Assembly (NCBI RefSeq): GCF_003096715.1
Contig: NZ_QEOL01000019.1
Coordinates: forward strand, 108,244-172,243
Direction: 5' to 3'
DNA length: 64,000 nucleotides
Source: Paraburkholderia silvatlantica
GTDB taxonomy: Bacteria > Pseudomonadota > Gammaproteobacteria > Burkholderiales > Burkholderiaceae
Below the pieces are notes generated by a model. The model was not told the DNA's origin and did no database searches. It saw only the letters and a list, made by a program, of their open reading frames with translations. Of this stretch, positions 35,752-44,619 are shown piece by piece (position 1 is the first letter of the stretch; every line of letters starts with the position of its first letter). The position numbers and the translations under genes were made by a program.

Positions 35752-36909
35752 GTGTCACGCTTTAAGGTTCTTCGCTGGCTCACCCGCTTCACCCCCTCCC
35801 GGGTCACCCTCACATGGCGCGAGCGCCTGCGTTCGGGCGGCGGCGCACTGGTCGGTATTGCCCTGACCGGTGCGCTAACGCACCGGCTGCTCGGCGGCGA
35901 TCCCGTCATTCCGTATCTGATCGCCCCCATGGGCGCCTCGGCCGTGCTGCTGTTCGGCGTGCCCGCCAGCCCGCTCGCGCAGCCCTGGTCGATCATCGGC
36001 GGCAACCTCGTTTCCGCCACCGTGGGCGTGAGCGCGGCGATGTGGATCCACGACCCCGTGCCGGCCGCCGCCGTGGCCATCGCCGTGGCCATCGTCGCGA
36101 TGTTTACGCTGCGTTGCGTGCATCCGCCTTCAGGCGCGGTCGCGCTGACCGCGGTGCTGGGCGGCCCGGCCGTGCAGGCGCTCGGCTATGAATTCGTGTT
36201 CGTGCCCGTCGCGCTGCAGTCGTTCCTGCTACTCGGCGGCGCGCTCGTCTATCACGCCGCCACGGGGCATCGCTACCCGCATGCCGCGCGGCGCCCGCGG
36301 GTGACCGGCCCCGCCCCCGCGCAAGCCGGTTTCACGCGCGCCGACCTCGAAGCCGTGCTGCGCGAGCGCGACGAAATGCTCGACATCGACACCGACGACC
36401 TCGAAACCGTGCTCCAGGATGCCGAAATCCGCGCGTACGCGCGCAGCTTCGGCGAACTCACCTGCGCCGACGTCATGTCGGCCAATGTGGTGAGCATCAC
36501 GCCCGCGACGACCGTGGGCGAAGCGCGCTCGCTGCTCAAGCGCCACGACGTGAAGGCGCTGCCCGTGGTGGACGCGCATTGCCAGGTGAAGGGCATCGTC
36601 ACGCGCGCCGACCTCGCCGGCGACGGACGCGAGCGGCATCCGCTGCGTCTCATGCTTTATGCGGTCGCACGCATGTTCCGGCCGCACGCCGGCTCCGGCC
36701 AGCAGGTCGGCAGGCTGATGACCACGCATGTGCTGACCGTCGCGAACACGACGCCGATCGTCGAACTCGTGCGTATTTTTGCGGGCCGCGGGCACCACCA
36801 TGTGCCGGTGGTCGATCACGAAAAGAGGCTCGCGGGCATCATCACGCAGGCTGATCTCATCTCGGGGCTCTATCACCAGGCGAAGACGCCGCAGCAGGCG
36901 CCGGCCTGA
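35752..36909 (+). CDS. HPP family membrane protein with two CBS domains
   Basis: A ~385-residue protein. The HPP domain (residues ~20-165) has four hydrophobic segments and the signature around LIAPMGASAVLLFGVP and RCVHPPSGAVALTAVLGG, from which the family takes its name. Two CBS domains (about 240-295 and 320-375) follow and probably sense adenine nucleotides. Plant HPP proteins carry nitrite; the bacterial function is poorly known, but anion transport is the best guess. The GTG start is tentative because no strong ribosome site is seen. The operator at 35671 implies control by the MarR protein encoded next. Confidence 0.85.
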   Translation: MSRFKVLRWLTRFTPSRVTLTWRERLRSGGGALVGIALTGALTHRLLGGDPVIPYLIAPMGASAVLLFGVPASPLAQPWSIIGGNLVSATVGVSAAMWIHDPVPAAAVAIAVAIVAMFTLRCVHPPSGAVALTAVLGGPAVQALGYEFVFVPVALQSFLLLGGALVYHAATGHRYPHAARRPRVTGPAPAQAGFTRADLEAVLRERDEMLDIDTDDLETVLQDAEIRAYARSFGELTCADVMSANVVSITPATTVGEARSLLKRHDVKALPVVDAHCQVKGIVTRADLAGDGRERHPLRLMLYAVARMFRPHAGSGQQVGRLMTTHVLTVANTTPIVELVRIFAGRGHHHVPVVDHEKRLAGIITQADLISGLYHQAKTPQQAPA

Positions 36910-36982
36910 ACCGGCTGGCGGCCAGACTCGCAGCCATGCACCTGGCCGCGATGCTGATTCGGCGGGTGCTTTCGGACAACAA

Positions 36983-36997
36983 TATCATGTTGTGATA
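36983..36997. promoter_or_regulatory. MarR-type operator TATC-N7-GATA, copy 2
   Basis: AATATCATGTTGTGATAT contains ATATCA and TGATAT as a perfect 6-bp inverted repeat with a 5-base spacer. It lies 34 bases before marR, a position suited to autorepression. Confidence 0.68.
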
Positions 36998-37030
36998 TAT
37001 TAGCGGACTAAACTGTTCCAGGGACTCCCG

Positions 37031-37444
37031 ATGAAAAAAAGCATGCGCGATCTCGACAAGGCCGACTTTGAACAGCTGTCCGAATTTCGCTACCAGATGC
37101 GCCGCTTCGAGCGCTTCTCGGAGCAGGCCGCGCAGGCCGAGGGTATTACGCCGCTGCAATACCTGCTGCTGCTGCATGTGAAAGGCTACCCCGGCCGCTC
37201 GTGGGCGACCATTGGCGAGCTGGCCGAGCGTTTGCAGTCGCAGCATCACGGCGTGGTGGCGCTCGTCTCGCGCTGCGAGGCGATCGAACTCGTCGAGCGC
37301 CGCGTGAGCGAGCGCGACCGCCGCCAGGTCGAAGTGCATCTGCTCGCTGCCGGCGAAAAGCTGCTCGCGCGCCTCGCCGAGCTGCATCGCGCCGAGTTGA
37401 GATCGCTCGACGGCGCATTCACCGTTCCGCGTATCGATCTTTAG
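37031..37444 (+). CDS. MarR family transcriptional regulator
   Basis: A 137-residue winged-helix repressor. The recognition region TIGELAERLQSQHHGVVALVSR and the wing VERRVSERDRRQVEVHLL with its conserved Asp-Arg pair are typical. The ligand is unknown. It is preceded by a palindromic operator and followed after five bases by the ClC gene, so it probably controls itself, the channel and, through the matching operator, the HPP gene. Confidence 0.92.
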   Translation: MKKSMRDLDKADFEQLSEFRYQMRRFERFSEQAAQAEGITPLQYLLLLHVKGYPGRSWATIGELAERLQSQHHGVVALVSRCEAIELVERRVSERDRRQVEVHLLAAGEKLLARLAELHRAELRSLDGAFTVPRIDL

Positions 37445-37449
37445 AGACC

Positions 37450-39264
37450 ATGCATTCCAACGATTCCCACAAGCGCGATTTTTCGGCGAACGCACGCCTG
37501 CCCGGCATCAGCGTGCTGGCCGCCGTGATCGGCGCACTGGCCACGCTCGCGGCGTTCGTGCTGCTGAGCCTGATCCACTGGTTCACGAACCTTTTCTTCT
37601 TCGGCCAGTTCTCGTTCGCCGACCGCTCGCCGGCGCTCAACACGCTGGGACCGTGGGTCATCGTCGTACCTGTGATTGGCGGGCTGATCGTCGGGATGAT
37701 GGCGCGCTTCGGCTCCGAGAAAATTCGCGGCCACGGCATTCCCGAAGCCATCGAAGCCATTCTCTTCGGCAAGAGCAAGATGTCGCCGAAGGTGGCCGTG
37801 CTCAAGCCGCTTTCGTCGGGCATCGTGATCGGCAGCGGCGGCCCGTTCGGCGCGGAAGGCCCGATCATCATGACGGGCGGTGCGCTCGGGTCGCTGCTCG
37901 CGCAGTGCGTGCGCGTCACGTCCGCCGAGCGCAAGACGCTGCTCGTGGCGGGCGCGGCCGCTGGCATGACCGCCGTCTTCGGCACGCCGGTCGCGGCCGT
38001 GCTGCTCGCCGTCGAACTGCTGCTGTTCGAATGGCGCCCGCGCAGCTTCCTGCCGGTGGCGCTTGCGTGCGCGGTGGCCGGATTTGCGCGCTCCATGTTC
38101 TTCGGTACGGCGCCGCTCTTCCCCATGCAGACTCTCCCACCGCACGCCGTGGCGCTCTTCTCGTGCATCATCGCCGGGCTGCTGGCCGGCGCGCTCGCGT
38201 CGGGGCTTTCGGCGGCGCTCTACAAGATCGAGGACCTGTTCGGCCATCTGCCGCTGCACTGGTCGTGGTGGCCGGCCATCGGCGGGCTCGTGGTGGGCAT
38301 CGGCGGCTTCATCGAGCCGCGCGCGCTCGGCGTGGGCTACGACGTGATCGGCGATCTGCTGCATCAGCACATCATTCTTCAGGTCGCCATTGCGATTCTG
38401 GTGGTGAAAGCCGTGATCTGGGTCGTGGCGCTCGGCTCCGGCACATCGGGCGGCGTGCTCGCCCCGCTGCTCATGCTGGGCGCCGGGCTCGGCTCGGTGC
38501 TCAGTTATGTTTTCAGCCACGCGCTGCCGGCCAGCGACCCGGCGCTGTGGCCGCTCGTGTGCATGGCGGCGACGCTCGGCGCCACGCTAGGCACGCCGCT
38601 CACGGCCATCGTGTTCGCGCTCGGCCTCACGCACGACACCAATGCGCTGCTGCCGCTGCTCACGGCCACGCTGGTCGCGCACGGCTTCGCGACGGTCGTC
38701 ATGAAGCGTTCGATCATGACCGAAAAAATCGCGCGCCGCGGTTATCACATCTATCGTGAGTACGGCGTCGATCCGCTCGAGCGCCATTACGTCGATGAAG
38801 TGATGACGCGCAATGTCGATACGATCGACGCGAACGTCACCGTACGCGAAGCCATCGACCGCTACTTCGGTTCGACGCAGCAGCGCCGCGCCTTCCCGGT
38901 GCTGCGTGACGGCGCGGTGCTCGGCGTGGTGGATCGCGCGATGCTCGACGCCGTGCGCGCGCTCGCCGCCACCGGAGCACTCGACACGCCGCTCGGCTCG
39001 TTGCTCGCGCAACGTTCCCCCGACATGGCGCTGCCCGCGGAAACCTGCCGGCAGATCGCCACGCGCCTTGCGATTCACGGGCTCGAACGCCTGCCTGTGG
39101 TGGCCGACCGCGAATCGCGCCGGCTTGTGGGCATTGTCTCGCGCAGCGACCTCGTCAAGCTCTCGCTCTCGCACTTCGAGGAAGAGCACAAGAAGGAGCG
39201 CTTCCGCCGCATTCCCATGGGCAATGGCAAGCGGCGCTTTGCGCCGGTGCGCAAGGCTGGGTGA
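37450..39264 (+). CDS. ClC-type chloride/anion channel or antiporter with CBS domains
   Basis: A 604-residue membrane protein. The ClC selectivity motifs are visible: GHGIPEAIEA, GSGGPFGAEGPIIM and GSGTSGGVLAPLL. The GxEGP glutamate that gates exchange is present. The C-terminal ~140 residues contain paired CBS domains (VDEVMTRNVDTIDANVTV; LERLPVVADRESRRLVGIVS). It would move Cl-, nitrate or fluoride-like anions, possibly coupled to protons. The start is the ATG just after marR; a longer frame to 37201 overlaps marR and is rejected. Confidence 0.92.
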   Translation: MHSNDSHKRDFSANARLPGISVLAAVIGALATLAAFVLLSLIHWFTNLFFFGQFSFADRSPALNTLGPWVIVVPVIGGLIVGMMARFGSEKIRGHGIPEAIEAILFGKSKMSPKVAVLKPLSSGIVIGSGGPFGAEGPIIMTGGALGSLLAQCVRVTSAERKTLLVAGAAAGMTAVFGTPVAAVLLAVELLLFEWRPRSFLPVALACAVAGFARSMFFGTAPLFPMQTLPPHAVALFSCIIAGLLAGALASGLSAALYKIEDLFGHLPLHWSWWPAIGGLVVGIGGFIEPRALGVGYDVIGDLLHQHIILQVAIAILVVKAVIWVVALGSGTSGGVLAPLLMLGAGLGSVLSYVFSHALPASDPALWPLVCMAATLGATLGTPLTAIVFALGLTHDTNALLPLLTATLVAHGFATVVMKRSIMTEKIARRGYHIYREYGVDPLERHYVDEVMTRNVDTIDANVTVREAIDRYFGSTQQRRAFPVLRDGAVLGVVDRAMLDAVRALAATGALDTPLGSLLAQRSPDMALPAETCRQIATRLAIHGLERLPVVADRESRRLVGIVSRSDLVKLSLSHFEEEHKKERFRRIPMGNGKRRFAPVRKAG

Positions 39265-39279
39265 GAAAGAAGGGCGCGC

Positions 39280-39687
39280 CTACTGATGCAGCGCCAACCC
39301 CTTCACGGCCTTGTCCACCGCGTTTTTCGGGCCGTATAGCGCGATCCCCACCAGATCGGGATTCTCCGGGTCCTCGGCGCGAAAGACCTCGCGGTTCGCC
39401 GCGTCGTGGCCCGTCGAAAACATGGCGTGCACATATGGCACGATCGTCAGTTCGCGCGACACGCCGCGCCGCAGCGCCGCCTGCAGCCCCCCGACATCCG
39501 CGCCATAGATCATCATCGGCTGGCCCAGCATCCTGCCGTAGCGTTGCCCGCGCGCGTCTTCGTAGGGCTCGCCGAGCGCTTCGGGCACCGCCGCCGCAAT
39601 GCCCGTGGCGAGAAACGCGGTCACGTTGAGCTTCTGCCAGACCGCGAGGCTTTCCCGCACGACCAGCGCGACTTTCGTATCGAACAT
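39280..39687 (-). CDS. DUF2000 family protein
   Basis: A 135-residue protein with the DUF2000 layout: MFDTKVALVVRESLAVWQKLN, GQPMMIYGADVGGLQAALRR and VGIALYGPKNAVDKAVKGLA. The fold resembles peptidyl-tRNA hydrolase II, but the function is unknown. A very strong ribosome site (GGAGG) sets the start. Such genes often sit beside an AraC or Lrp regulator; here only pseudogene debris is upstream. Confidence 0.85.
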   Translation of the reverse strand: MFDTKVALVVRESLAVWQKLNVTAFLATGIAAAVPEALGEPYEDARGQRYGRMLGQPMMIYGADVGGLQAALRRGVSRELTIVPYVHAMFSTGHDAANREVFRAEDPENPDLVGIALYGPKNAVDKAVKGLALHQ

Positions 39688-39719
39688 GCTGCCTCCTTTT
39701 TTCGAGGCAGTCATGATCC

Positions 39720-39970
39720 GCGAGACGCGGCTGCAAGTCTGGAACGTTTGTGCACGCCGGCGGCAGGTAGAGACGCTATTCGGTCCCGCCCTCCTCGCAT
39801 GCGTAGGCGGTATGCATGTCAAGACGATTCGCGTAGCCGTTGATTTGCGACGCGCGCACCTCCACCAGCGCAATGAGGCTCGGCTCGAGGCTCCCGGACA
39901 CGGCGAGCGGAGTGCCCATCCAGGACTTCCTCAGGGTCGGAGCGGCGGCGAACAGGTCGAGCTTGGCAGC
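39720..39970 (-). pseudogene. Carboxymuconolactone decarboxylase/AhpD-like remnant
   Basis: On the minus strand the frame LDLFAAAPTLRKSWMGTPLA runs on through SLIALVEVRASQINGYANRL and DMHTAYACEEGGTE to a TAG at 39776-39778. This is the N-terminal half of an AhpD-like carboxymuconolactone decarboxylase protein. The active-site Cys pair of the family (CxxC before DMHT) reads YANR here, so it is lost. After the TAG, RLYLPPA continues the family sequence in frame, which shows that the stop replaced a Gln codon. No in-frame start is present. Beyond about 39740 the homology ends. Confidence 0.75.
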
Positions 39971-40112
39971 AACGGTTTCATCTCCTTTCGGTTAAGTTGC
40001 CATGACGTGACGAGACAGCCTCCCCGCGTGTGACATTGGGGCGAATCAAACTCAATCGTTTCATTCCAGGGGTTGGCGGCCAGCGCAAGCCCGATATGAA
40101 TGTGAACAGGCC

Positions 40113-41090
40113 CTATGGTTTCAGCACGGCCCTGACAATCTCGCCGACGGCTTGCCTGGCCTTGGCCGCCGCGTTCTCGTCGTACGCGATGGTCGCCCCG
40201 CGCTCGACACACGGATCGCTGTAACTAAACGGTTGCCTCGTTCTGGCGTTGACGACCAGCCCGCTTTCAACTTCAACAGCGAGGCAGTTTCGTGTCGTCT
40301 GCGCCTGCGATAACTGCTGAGGCTGCTTGAGCGCTCGCGCGTCGAAGAAGTGGCCGGCGCCGGCGTACTCAGTCAACTGGACATCATTGACTTTTGTTTT
40401 CAGACGTTCGACATAAGCACGGCATGGAGCAACGGGATTGTAATTGTCTGCAGTCCCCTGGAAAATGCGAACCGGCCTGGAAACAACATTCTCATCTTCG
40501 AGATACGTGTAAGTACAGTCAGGATAAAACGCGATGAACGCTGCGAACTGCGTACCGGGTTGGGCGTGCATCCTCTGGAACCGGCTCAGGCTCGCATAAA
40601 GCGCGTTCTGCCCTCCACGCGAGAAGCCCATCAGCACTATCCTGTTCGGGTCGATTCCCGGATGCTTCGAAAGCGCCGCCATCGCCCGATAGGCATCTTC
40701 AGTCTGTGCCAGGCGGCCGAGTTGCGATTGGTCGTTGATCGTGCTGACGATACCTCGACCCGAGAAACTGTCGATCACAAAGGTCGCGACACCGAGAGAA
40801 AGAAAGTACTCCTCCCAGTCCGTGACGCTGCTGCCGACCCCGCCAGACGAATGCAGCATGATGACAAGAGGAAGCCGGTCGGTGCCGCTTCGGGGAATCC
40901 GCAGCTCGCCTGCTACCGTGACAGGTTTGCCATCCTCGCGGCCACTCAGAAATTCCTGGTCAGTAAGTGTCACGGACGGAATCGGGATGACCTCCATTCG
41001 CGTTACCTGTGCGTGTCCGGCGGTCGCAAGGCAACTGCAGATGCAGATCAAGGCGATCCGGATGAGCTGACTTATGTTTGCTTTCGACAT
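40113..41090 (-). CDS. Secreted dienelactone-hydrolase-like alpha/beta hydrolase
   Basis: A 325-residue protein with a signal peptide ending near TAGHAQ. The nucleophile elbow is GFSRGG. The early oxyanion strand is LPLVIMLHSSGGVGSS. GTADNYNPVAPC supplies the likely acid and GAGHFFDA the catalytic His. The family hydrolyses esters and lactones. It stands alone on the minus strand; about 280 bases separate it from the divergent alcohol dehydrogenase gene. Confidence 0.85.
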   Translation of the reverse strand: MSKANISQLIRIALICICSCLATAGHAQVTRMEVIPIPSVTLTDQEFLSGREDGKPVTVAGELRIPRSGTDRLPLVIMLHSSGGVGSSVTDWEEYFLSLGVATFVIDSFSGRGIVSTINDQSQLGRLAQTEDAYRAMAALSKHPGIDPNRIVLMGFSRGGQNALYASLSRFQRMHAQPGTQFAAFIAFYPDCTYTYLEDENVVSRPVRIFQGTADNYNPVAPCRAYVERLKTKVNDVQLTEYAGAGHFFDARALKQPQQLSQAQTTRNCLAVEVESGLVVNARTRQPFSYSDPCVERGATIAYDENAAAKARQAVGEIVRAVLKP

Positions 41091-41368
41091 GGCGTCTCTC
41101 TTCTTCGGTGCTGGTTCACGCGACGACTCACGAAGTCCAGTATAGGAAGATGTGGAGAGGTCGGTCGTTCCGGTATCGCCAGGCGACAGACGAAACTCCG
41201 CGGTGCCGGGCGCTACGGCCGTTCAAGCCAGTCGCTTTTCAAACCAGAACCCAACGCGCCGCGCAACACGAAGCGCCCGCACCATCGTCCTACAATGTCA
41301 CGGTAGCTACACGTTACACGTCGCCGCGACATCACCGCCACAAACCCCCACTTTCCCAGGAGCAGACG

Positions 41369-42388
41369 ATGCCAAAGATGCACGTAGTGCAGGTAGCAAA
41401 ACCGGGCGCCCCTCTCGAACTGGTCGAGCGCGATATTCCCGAGCCGCCCGAGGGACACGTCCTCGTCAAGGTGCAGGCCTGCGGGATCTGCCACAGCGAT
41501 TCGCTCACGAAAGAAGGCCAGTGGCCCGGCCTGCAGTTTCCCCGCGTGCCCGGCCACGAGATCGCAGGCGTGATCGAAAAGCTTGGCGCGCGCGTCGACG
41601 AATGGAAGGTCGGGCAGCGCATCGGCGTAGGCTGGCATGGCGGCCATTGCGGCCATTGCGAACACTGCCGCCACGGCGACTTCGTGCTCTGCAAGAACGG
41701 GCAGATTCCCGGCATCAGCTACGACGGCGGCTATGCCGATTACATGGTGGCGCCGCAGGAAGCGCTCGCACGCATGCCCGACGACCTCTCCGACGTCGAC
41801 GCCGCGCCGCTCCTGTGCGCCGGCATCACCACCTTCAACGCGCTGCGCCACAGCGGCGCACACGCGGGCGATGTCGTGGCGATTCTCGGCATTGGCGGTC
41901 TCGGCCATCTCGGCGTGCAGTACGCGCGCAAAATGGGCTTCGTCACCGTCGCCATCGCGCGCGGCCAGGACAAGGCGCCGCTCGCGAAACAGCTCGGCGC
42001 GCATCATTACATCGACAGCGCCTCGCAGGACGTCGCGCAAGCCCTGCTCGCGCTGGGCGGCGCGCGCGCGATCCTCGCCACGGCCACGAGCGGCAAAGCC
42101 ATGAGCGCCGCGCTTGGCGGCCTTGGCCTGAACGGCAAGCTGATCATGGTCGGCGTCTCGCAGGAGCCCGTGGAAGTGCCGATCACGCAGTTCATCATGG
42201 GCCGCCACTCGGTGCAGGGCTGGCCCTCGGGCACTGCCGCCGATTCTCAGGAAACCCTGGCATTCAGCGCACTCTCGGGCGTGAAGCCCATGATCGAGGA
42301 ATATCCGCTGTCGCGCGCCGCAGAAGCCTATGAGCGGATGATGAGCGGCAAAGCGCGCTTTCGCGTGGTGCTCAAGCCCGGCGCCTGA
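41369..42388 (+). CDS. Zinc-dependent alcohol dehydrogenase
   Basis: A 339-residue medium-chain dehydrogenase. The catalytic zinc ligands are in ACGICHSD and PGHEIAG. The structural zinc is held by four Cys in HCGHCEHCRHGDFVLC. The NAD site is GIGGLGHLGVQYA. AGGAG precedes the ATG. The enzyme resembles AdhP-like and AdhA-like proteins that oxidise short alcohols or reduce aldehydes with NAD(H). It is followed by a strong terminator and is probably monocistronic. Confidence 0.93.
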   Translation: MPKMHVVQVAKPGAPLELVERDIPEPPEGHVLVKVQACGICHSDSLTKEGQWPGLQFPRVPGHEIAGVIEKLGARVDEWKVGQRIGVGWHGGHCGHCEHCRHGDFVLCKNGQIPGISYDGGYADYMVAPQEALARMPDDLSDVDAAPLLCAGITTFNALRHSGAHAGDVVAILGIGGLGHLGVQYARKMGFVTVAIARGQDKAPLAKQLGAHHYIDSASQDVAQALLALGGARAILATATSGKAMSAALGGLGLNGKLIMVGVSQEPVEVPITQFIMGRHSVQGWPSGTAADSQETLAFSALSGVKPMIEEYPLSRAAEAYERMMSGKARFRVVLKPGA

Positions 42389-42405
42389 CGGGCATCGAGG
42401 CGAGG

Positions 42406-42432
42406 TGCGGTGCCGCGAGAACCGGCACCGCA
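42406..42432 (+). terminator. Rho-independent terminator after the alcohol dehydrogenase
   Basis: TGCGGTGCC and GGCACCGCA form a 9-bp stem with a 9-base loop, followed by GCGGCTTTT. It lies 18 bases after the dehydrogenase stop and faces the convergent SulP gene. Confidence 0.75.
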
Positions 42433-42443
42433 GCGGCTTTTCG

Positions 42444-44216
42444 CTACCGTCCCGTTTGCGGCCCGGCCTCGTCCTGCGCGAGGCCGGTCTCGTCGACATA
42501 GCGATCGACAGCACTGCTCACGGTCGGATCGAAGCGGTCCGGGCCGATGTCCTCGAGCAAATCGAAACGCTTGAGCTTGTCGCGCACCGGGTCCTTCATC
42601 TCCGCGAAATGCAGCGCGATGCCGCGCTCGCGCAGCGCATGGGTCAGTTCGCGCAGCATGTCGGCGGACGTGACGTCCACGCTCGTCACCGGCTCCGCCG
42701 CCACCACGACCCGGCGCACCGTCGTGGGCGACGCTTCCACCGCTTCCATCAGCCGCTGCTGAAACAGATCGGCATTCGCGAAGAACAACGGCGCGTCCCA
42801 ACGAAACAGCACGAGTCCCGGTGTGCGCACGGCGTCGGGGTAGCGCTCGATGTCGTGATAGCCGCGCAACCCCTCCACGCGGCCGAGCACCGCGAAATGG
42901 GGCCGCCAGCCGTCCCAGAGAAATTCGATCACGGCGATCAGGACGGCGAGGCCAATGCCCGGAATCGCACCGAAAACCGCGACGGCCGCGAAGCAACCGA
43001 TCGACAGCCAGAACTCCCACTGCTGAATGCGGTAGATGCGTTTGAGATCGGCGATTTCGAACAGTCCGAGCGCCGCGGCGATCACCACGGCGGCGAGCGC
43101 GCTACTGGGCAAATAGCGCAACAGATTGGGCGCGACCATGAGCAGCGCCGCCACCGCGAGCGCGCCCACTACGCCGGTTAGCTGCGTGCGGGCGCCCGCG
43201 GCTTCGGCAACCGGCGTGCGCGATGCGCTGCTGCTGATCGGAAAGCCCTGGAACAAGCCGGCCGCGAAGTTCGCCACGCCAAGGCCCACCATCTCCTGGT
43301 TCGGATCGACGCGCGCATGAAAGCGCGCCGCATAGGTGCGCGAGAGCACGCTGGTATCGGCGAAGGCGATCAACGCGACGGCCGCGCCGCCGAGGACGAT
43401 CTTGACCAGGTCCGCGTTGGCGACCCACGGCAGCGAGAGTCCGGGCAAGCCCTGGGGAATCGTGCCGAGCACTTTTACGCCCATGCTGTCGAGATGGAAG
43501 AGCCTGACCGAGAGCGTGGCCACGATCACGGCGATCAGGATGCCGGGCACCTTGTCGAAGCGCTTGAGCACCAGGATCAGCACGAGGCTTCCCGCGCCCA
43601 CGGCGAAGCTGTACCAGTTGGCCTCGCCGCGCGCCACGGCCTGAACGAGGCTGAGCAGGTCCCGCATCGGCCCCTGCTCGTCGACGGAGATGGCGAACAG
43701 CTTCGGCAACTGGCTGATGAGCACGGCGAGCGCAATGCCGTTCATGTAGCCGTATCGAATGGGCTTGGACAGCAACTCCGTGATGAAGCCGAGGCGCAAC
43801 AGCCCCATGACGACGCAGACGAGCCCGGAAACGATCGCCATCATGCTCGCCACGCCGATGGCGCGGACGGGATCGCCGCCCGCTACCTGCACCACCACGG
43901 CGAGTATGGGCGCGGCAAGCGCGGAGTCGGGGCCGAGCACGAGGATGCGGCTGGGCCCGAAAATGGCATAAGCCAGCAGCGGAACGATCGTGGCATAGAG
44001 GCCGTAGACGCCGGGCACGCCGGACGCCGCCGCGTAGGCAATGCCGACCGGCACGAGCATGGTGGTCAGCACCAGCCCCGCGGCGAGATCGTTGAGCAGC
44101 CAGGCGCGCTGATAAGTCTTGAACAACGTGACGCCGGGCAGCCAGCGCAGCCAGGGCCGGCTTGCAGTTGCACTGGCGGGCTGTGCGTGGGGGGAGGCAG
44201 GTCTTTCCATTTCCAT
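42444..44216 (-). CDS. SulP family anion transporter with STAS domain
   Basis: A ~590-residue transporter. The SulP signature is clear in MLVPVGIAYAAASGVPGVYG and in FGPSRILVLGPDSALAAPI. About eleven to twelve helices reach residue 440. A C-terminal STAS domain (~455-560) contains VTSVDVTSADMLRELTHAL. SulP proteins import sulfate, bicarbonate or organic anions. The ATG at 44216 is chosen; a second ATG follows two codons later, and an upstream extension to 44306 lacks transporter features. Confidence 0.9.
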   Translation of the reverse strand: MEMERPASPHAQPASATASRPWLRWLPGVTLFKTYQRAWLLNDLAAGLVLTTMLVPVGIAYAAASGVPGVYGLYATIVPLLAYAIFGPSRILVLGPDSALAAPILAVVVQVAGGDPVRAIGVASMMAIVSGLVCVVMGLLRLGFITELLSKPIRYGYMNGIALAVLISQLPKLFAISVDEQGPMRDLLSLVQAVARGEANWYSFAVGAGSLVLILVLKRFDKVPGILIAVIVATLSVRLFHLDSMGVKVLGTIPQGLPGLSLPWVANADLVKIVLGGAAVALIAFADTSVLSRTYAARFHARVDPNQEMVGLGVANFAAGLFQGFPISSSASRTPVAEAAGARTQLTGVVGALAVAALLMVAPNLLRYLPSSALAAVVIAAALGLFEIADLKRIYRIQQWEFWLSIGCFAAVAVFGAIPGIGLAVLIAVIEFLWDGWRPHFAVLGRVEGLRGYHDIERYPDAVRTPGLVLFRWDAPLFFANADLFQQRLMEAVEASPTTVRRVVVAAEPVTSVDVTSADMLRELTHALRERGIALHFAEMKDPVRDKLKRFDLLEDIGPDRFDPTVSSAVDRYVDETGLAQDEAGPQTGR

Positions 44217-44429
44217 TGGCCGGTTAATTGTCGTGGGAATGCTGGCGCTGGGAATCGTGGAGCCGACGGCGTGCGCTAAAAAGCATAGGTGAAATACGCG
44301 CGTCACAAAAGCCGCGTTCGACTGTCCCGACTCCCGAATCCCGAGCGCGCAGATTCACGCCGCCCGCCGGCACGCTTTTGGTCATCGCCCGCAACAGCTG
44401 CGCCAACTGGGTGCGCCGTGCCGCATCCC

Positions 44430-44444
44430 GCACTGCTGCGGTGC
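44430..44444. promoter_or_regulatory. NtrC-like enhancer site
   Basis: GCAC-N7-GTGC, in the longer context CGCACTGCTGCGGTGCA, fits the NtrC consensus TGCACC-N5-GGTGCA with few changes. It lies about 80 bases upstream of the sigma-54 promoter, the usual enhancer distance. Confidence 0.6.
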
Positions 44445-44522
44445 ACAACGCATTGCGCGCCCCGTTTCTGCGCGGCGCGCTCCAAACTCCAACCGGCATG
44501 GCTTTGCGGCCGGCGGACAAAC

Positions 44523-44537
44523 TGGCACTCACCTTGC
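44523..44537 (+). promoter_or_regulatory. Sigma-54 promoter of nasT
   Basis: TGGCAC-N5-TTGC, with GG and GC ten bases apart, is a full match to the -24/-12 consensus. Transcription would begin near 44550, about 70 bases before nasT. The rest of the 400-bp spacer from 44217 to 44619 holds no supported gene. Confidence 0.75.
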
Positions 44538-44619
44538 TTAACCCCATGCGCGCCCAGCGATGGCGCGTCATGCACCGATTAACCGTCGAAGACATCATGC
44601 CGACGACCACCGAGTCCCC

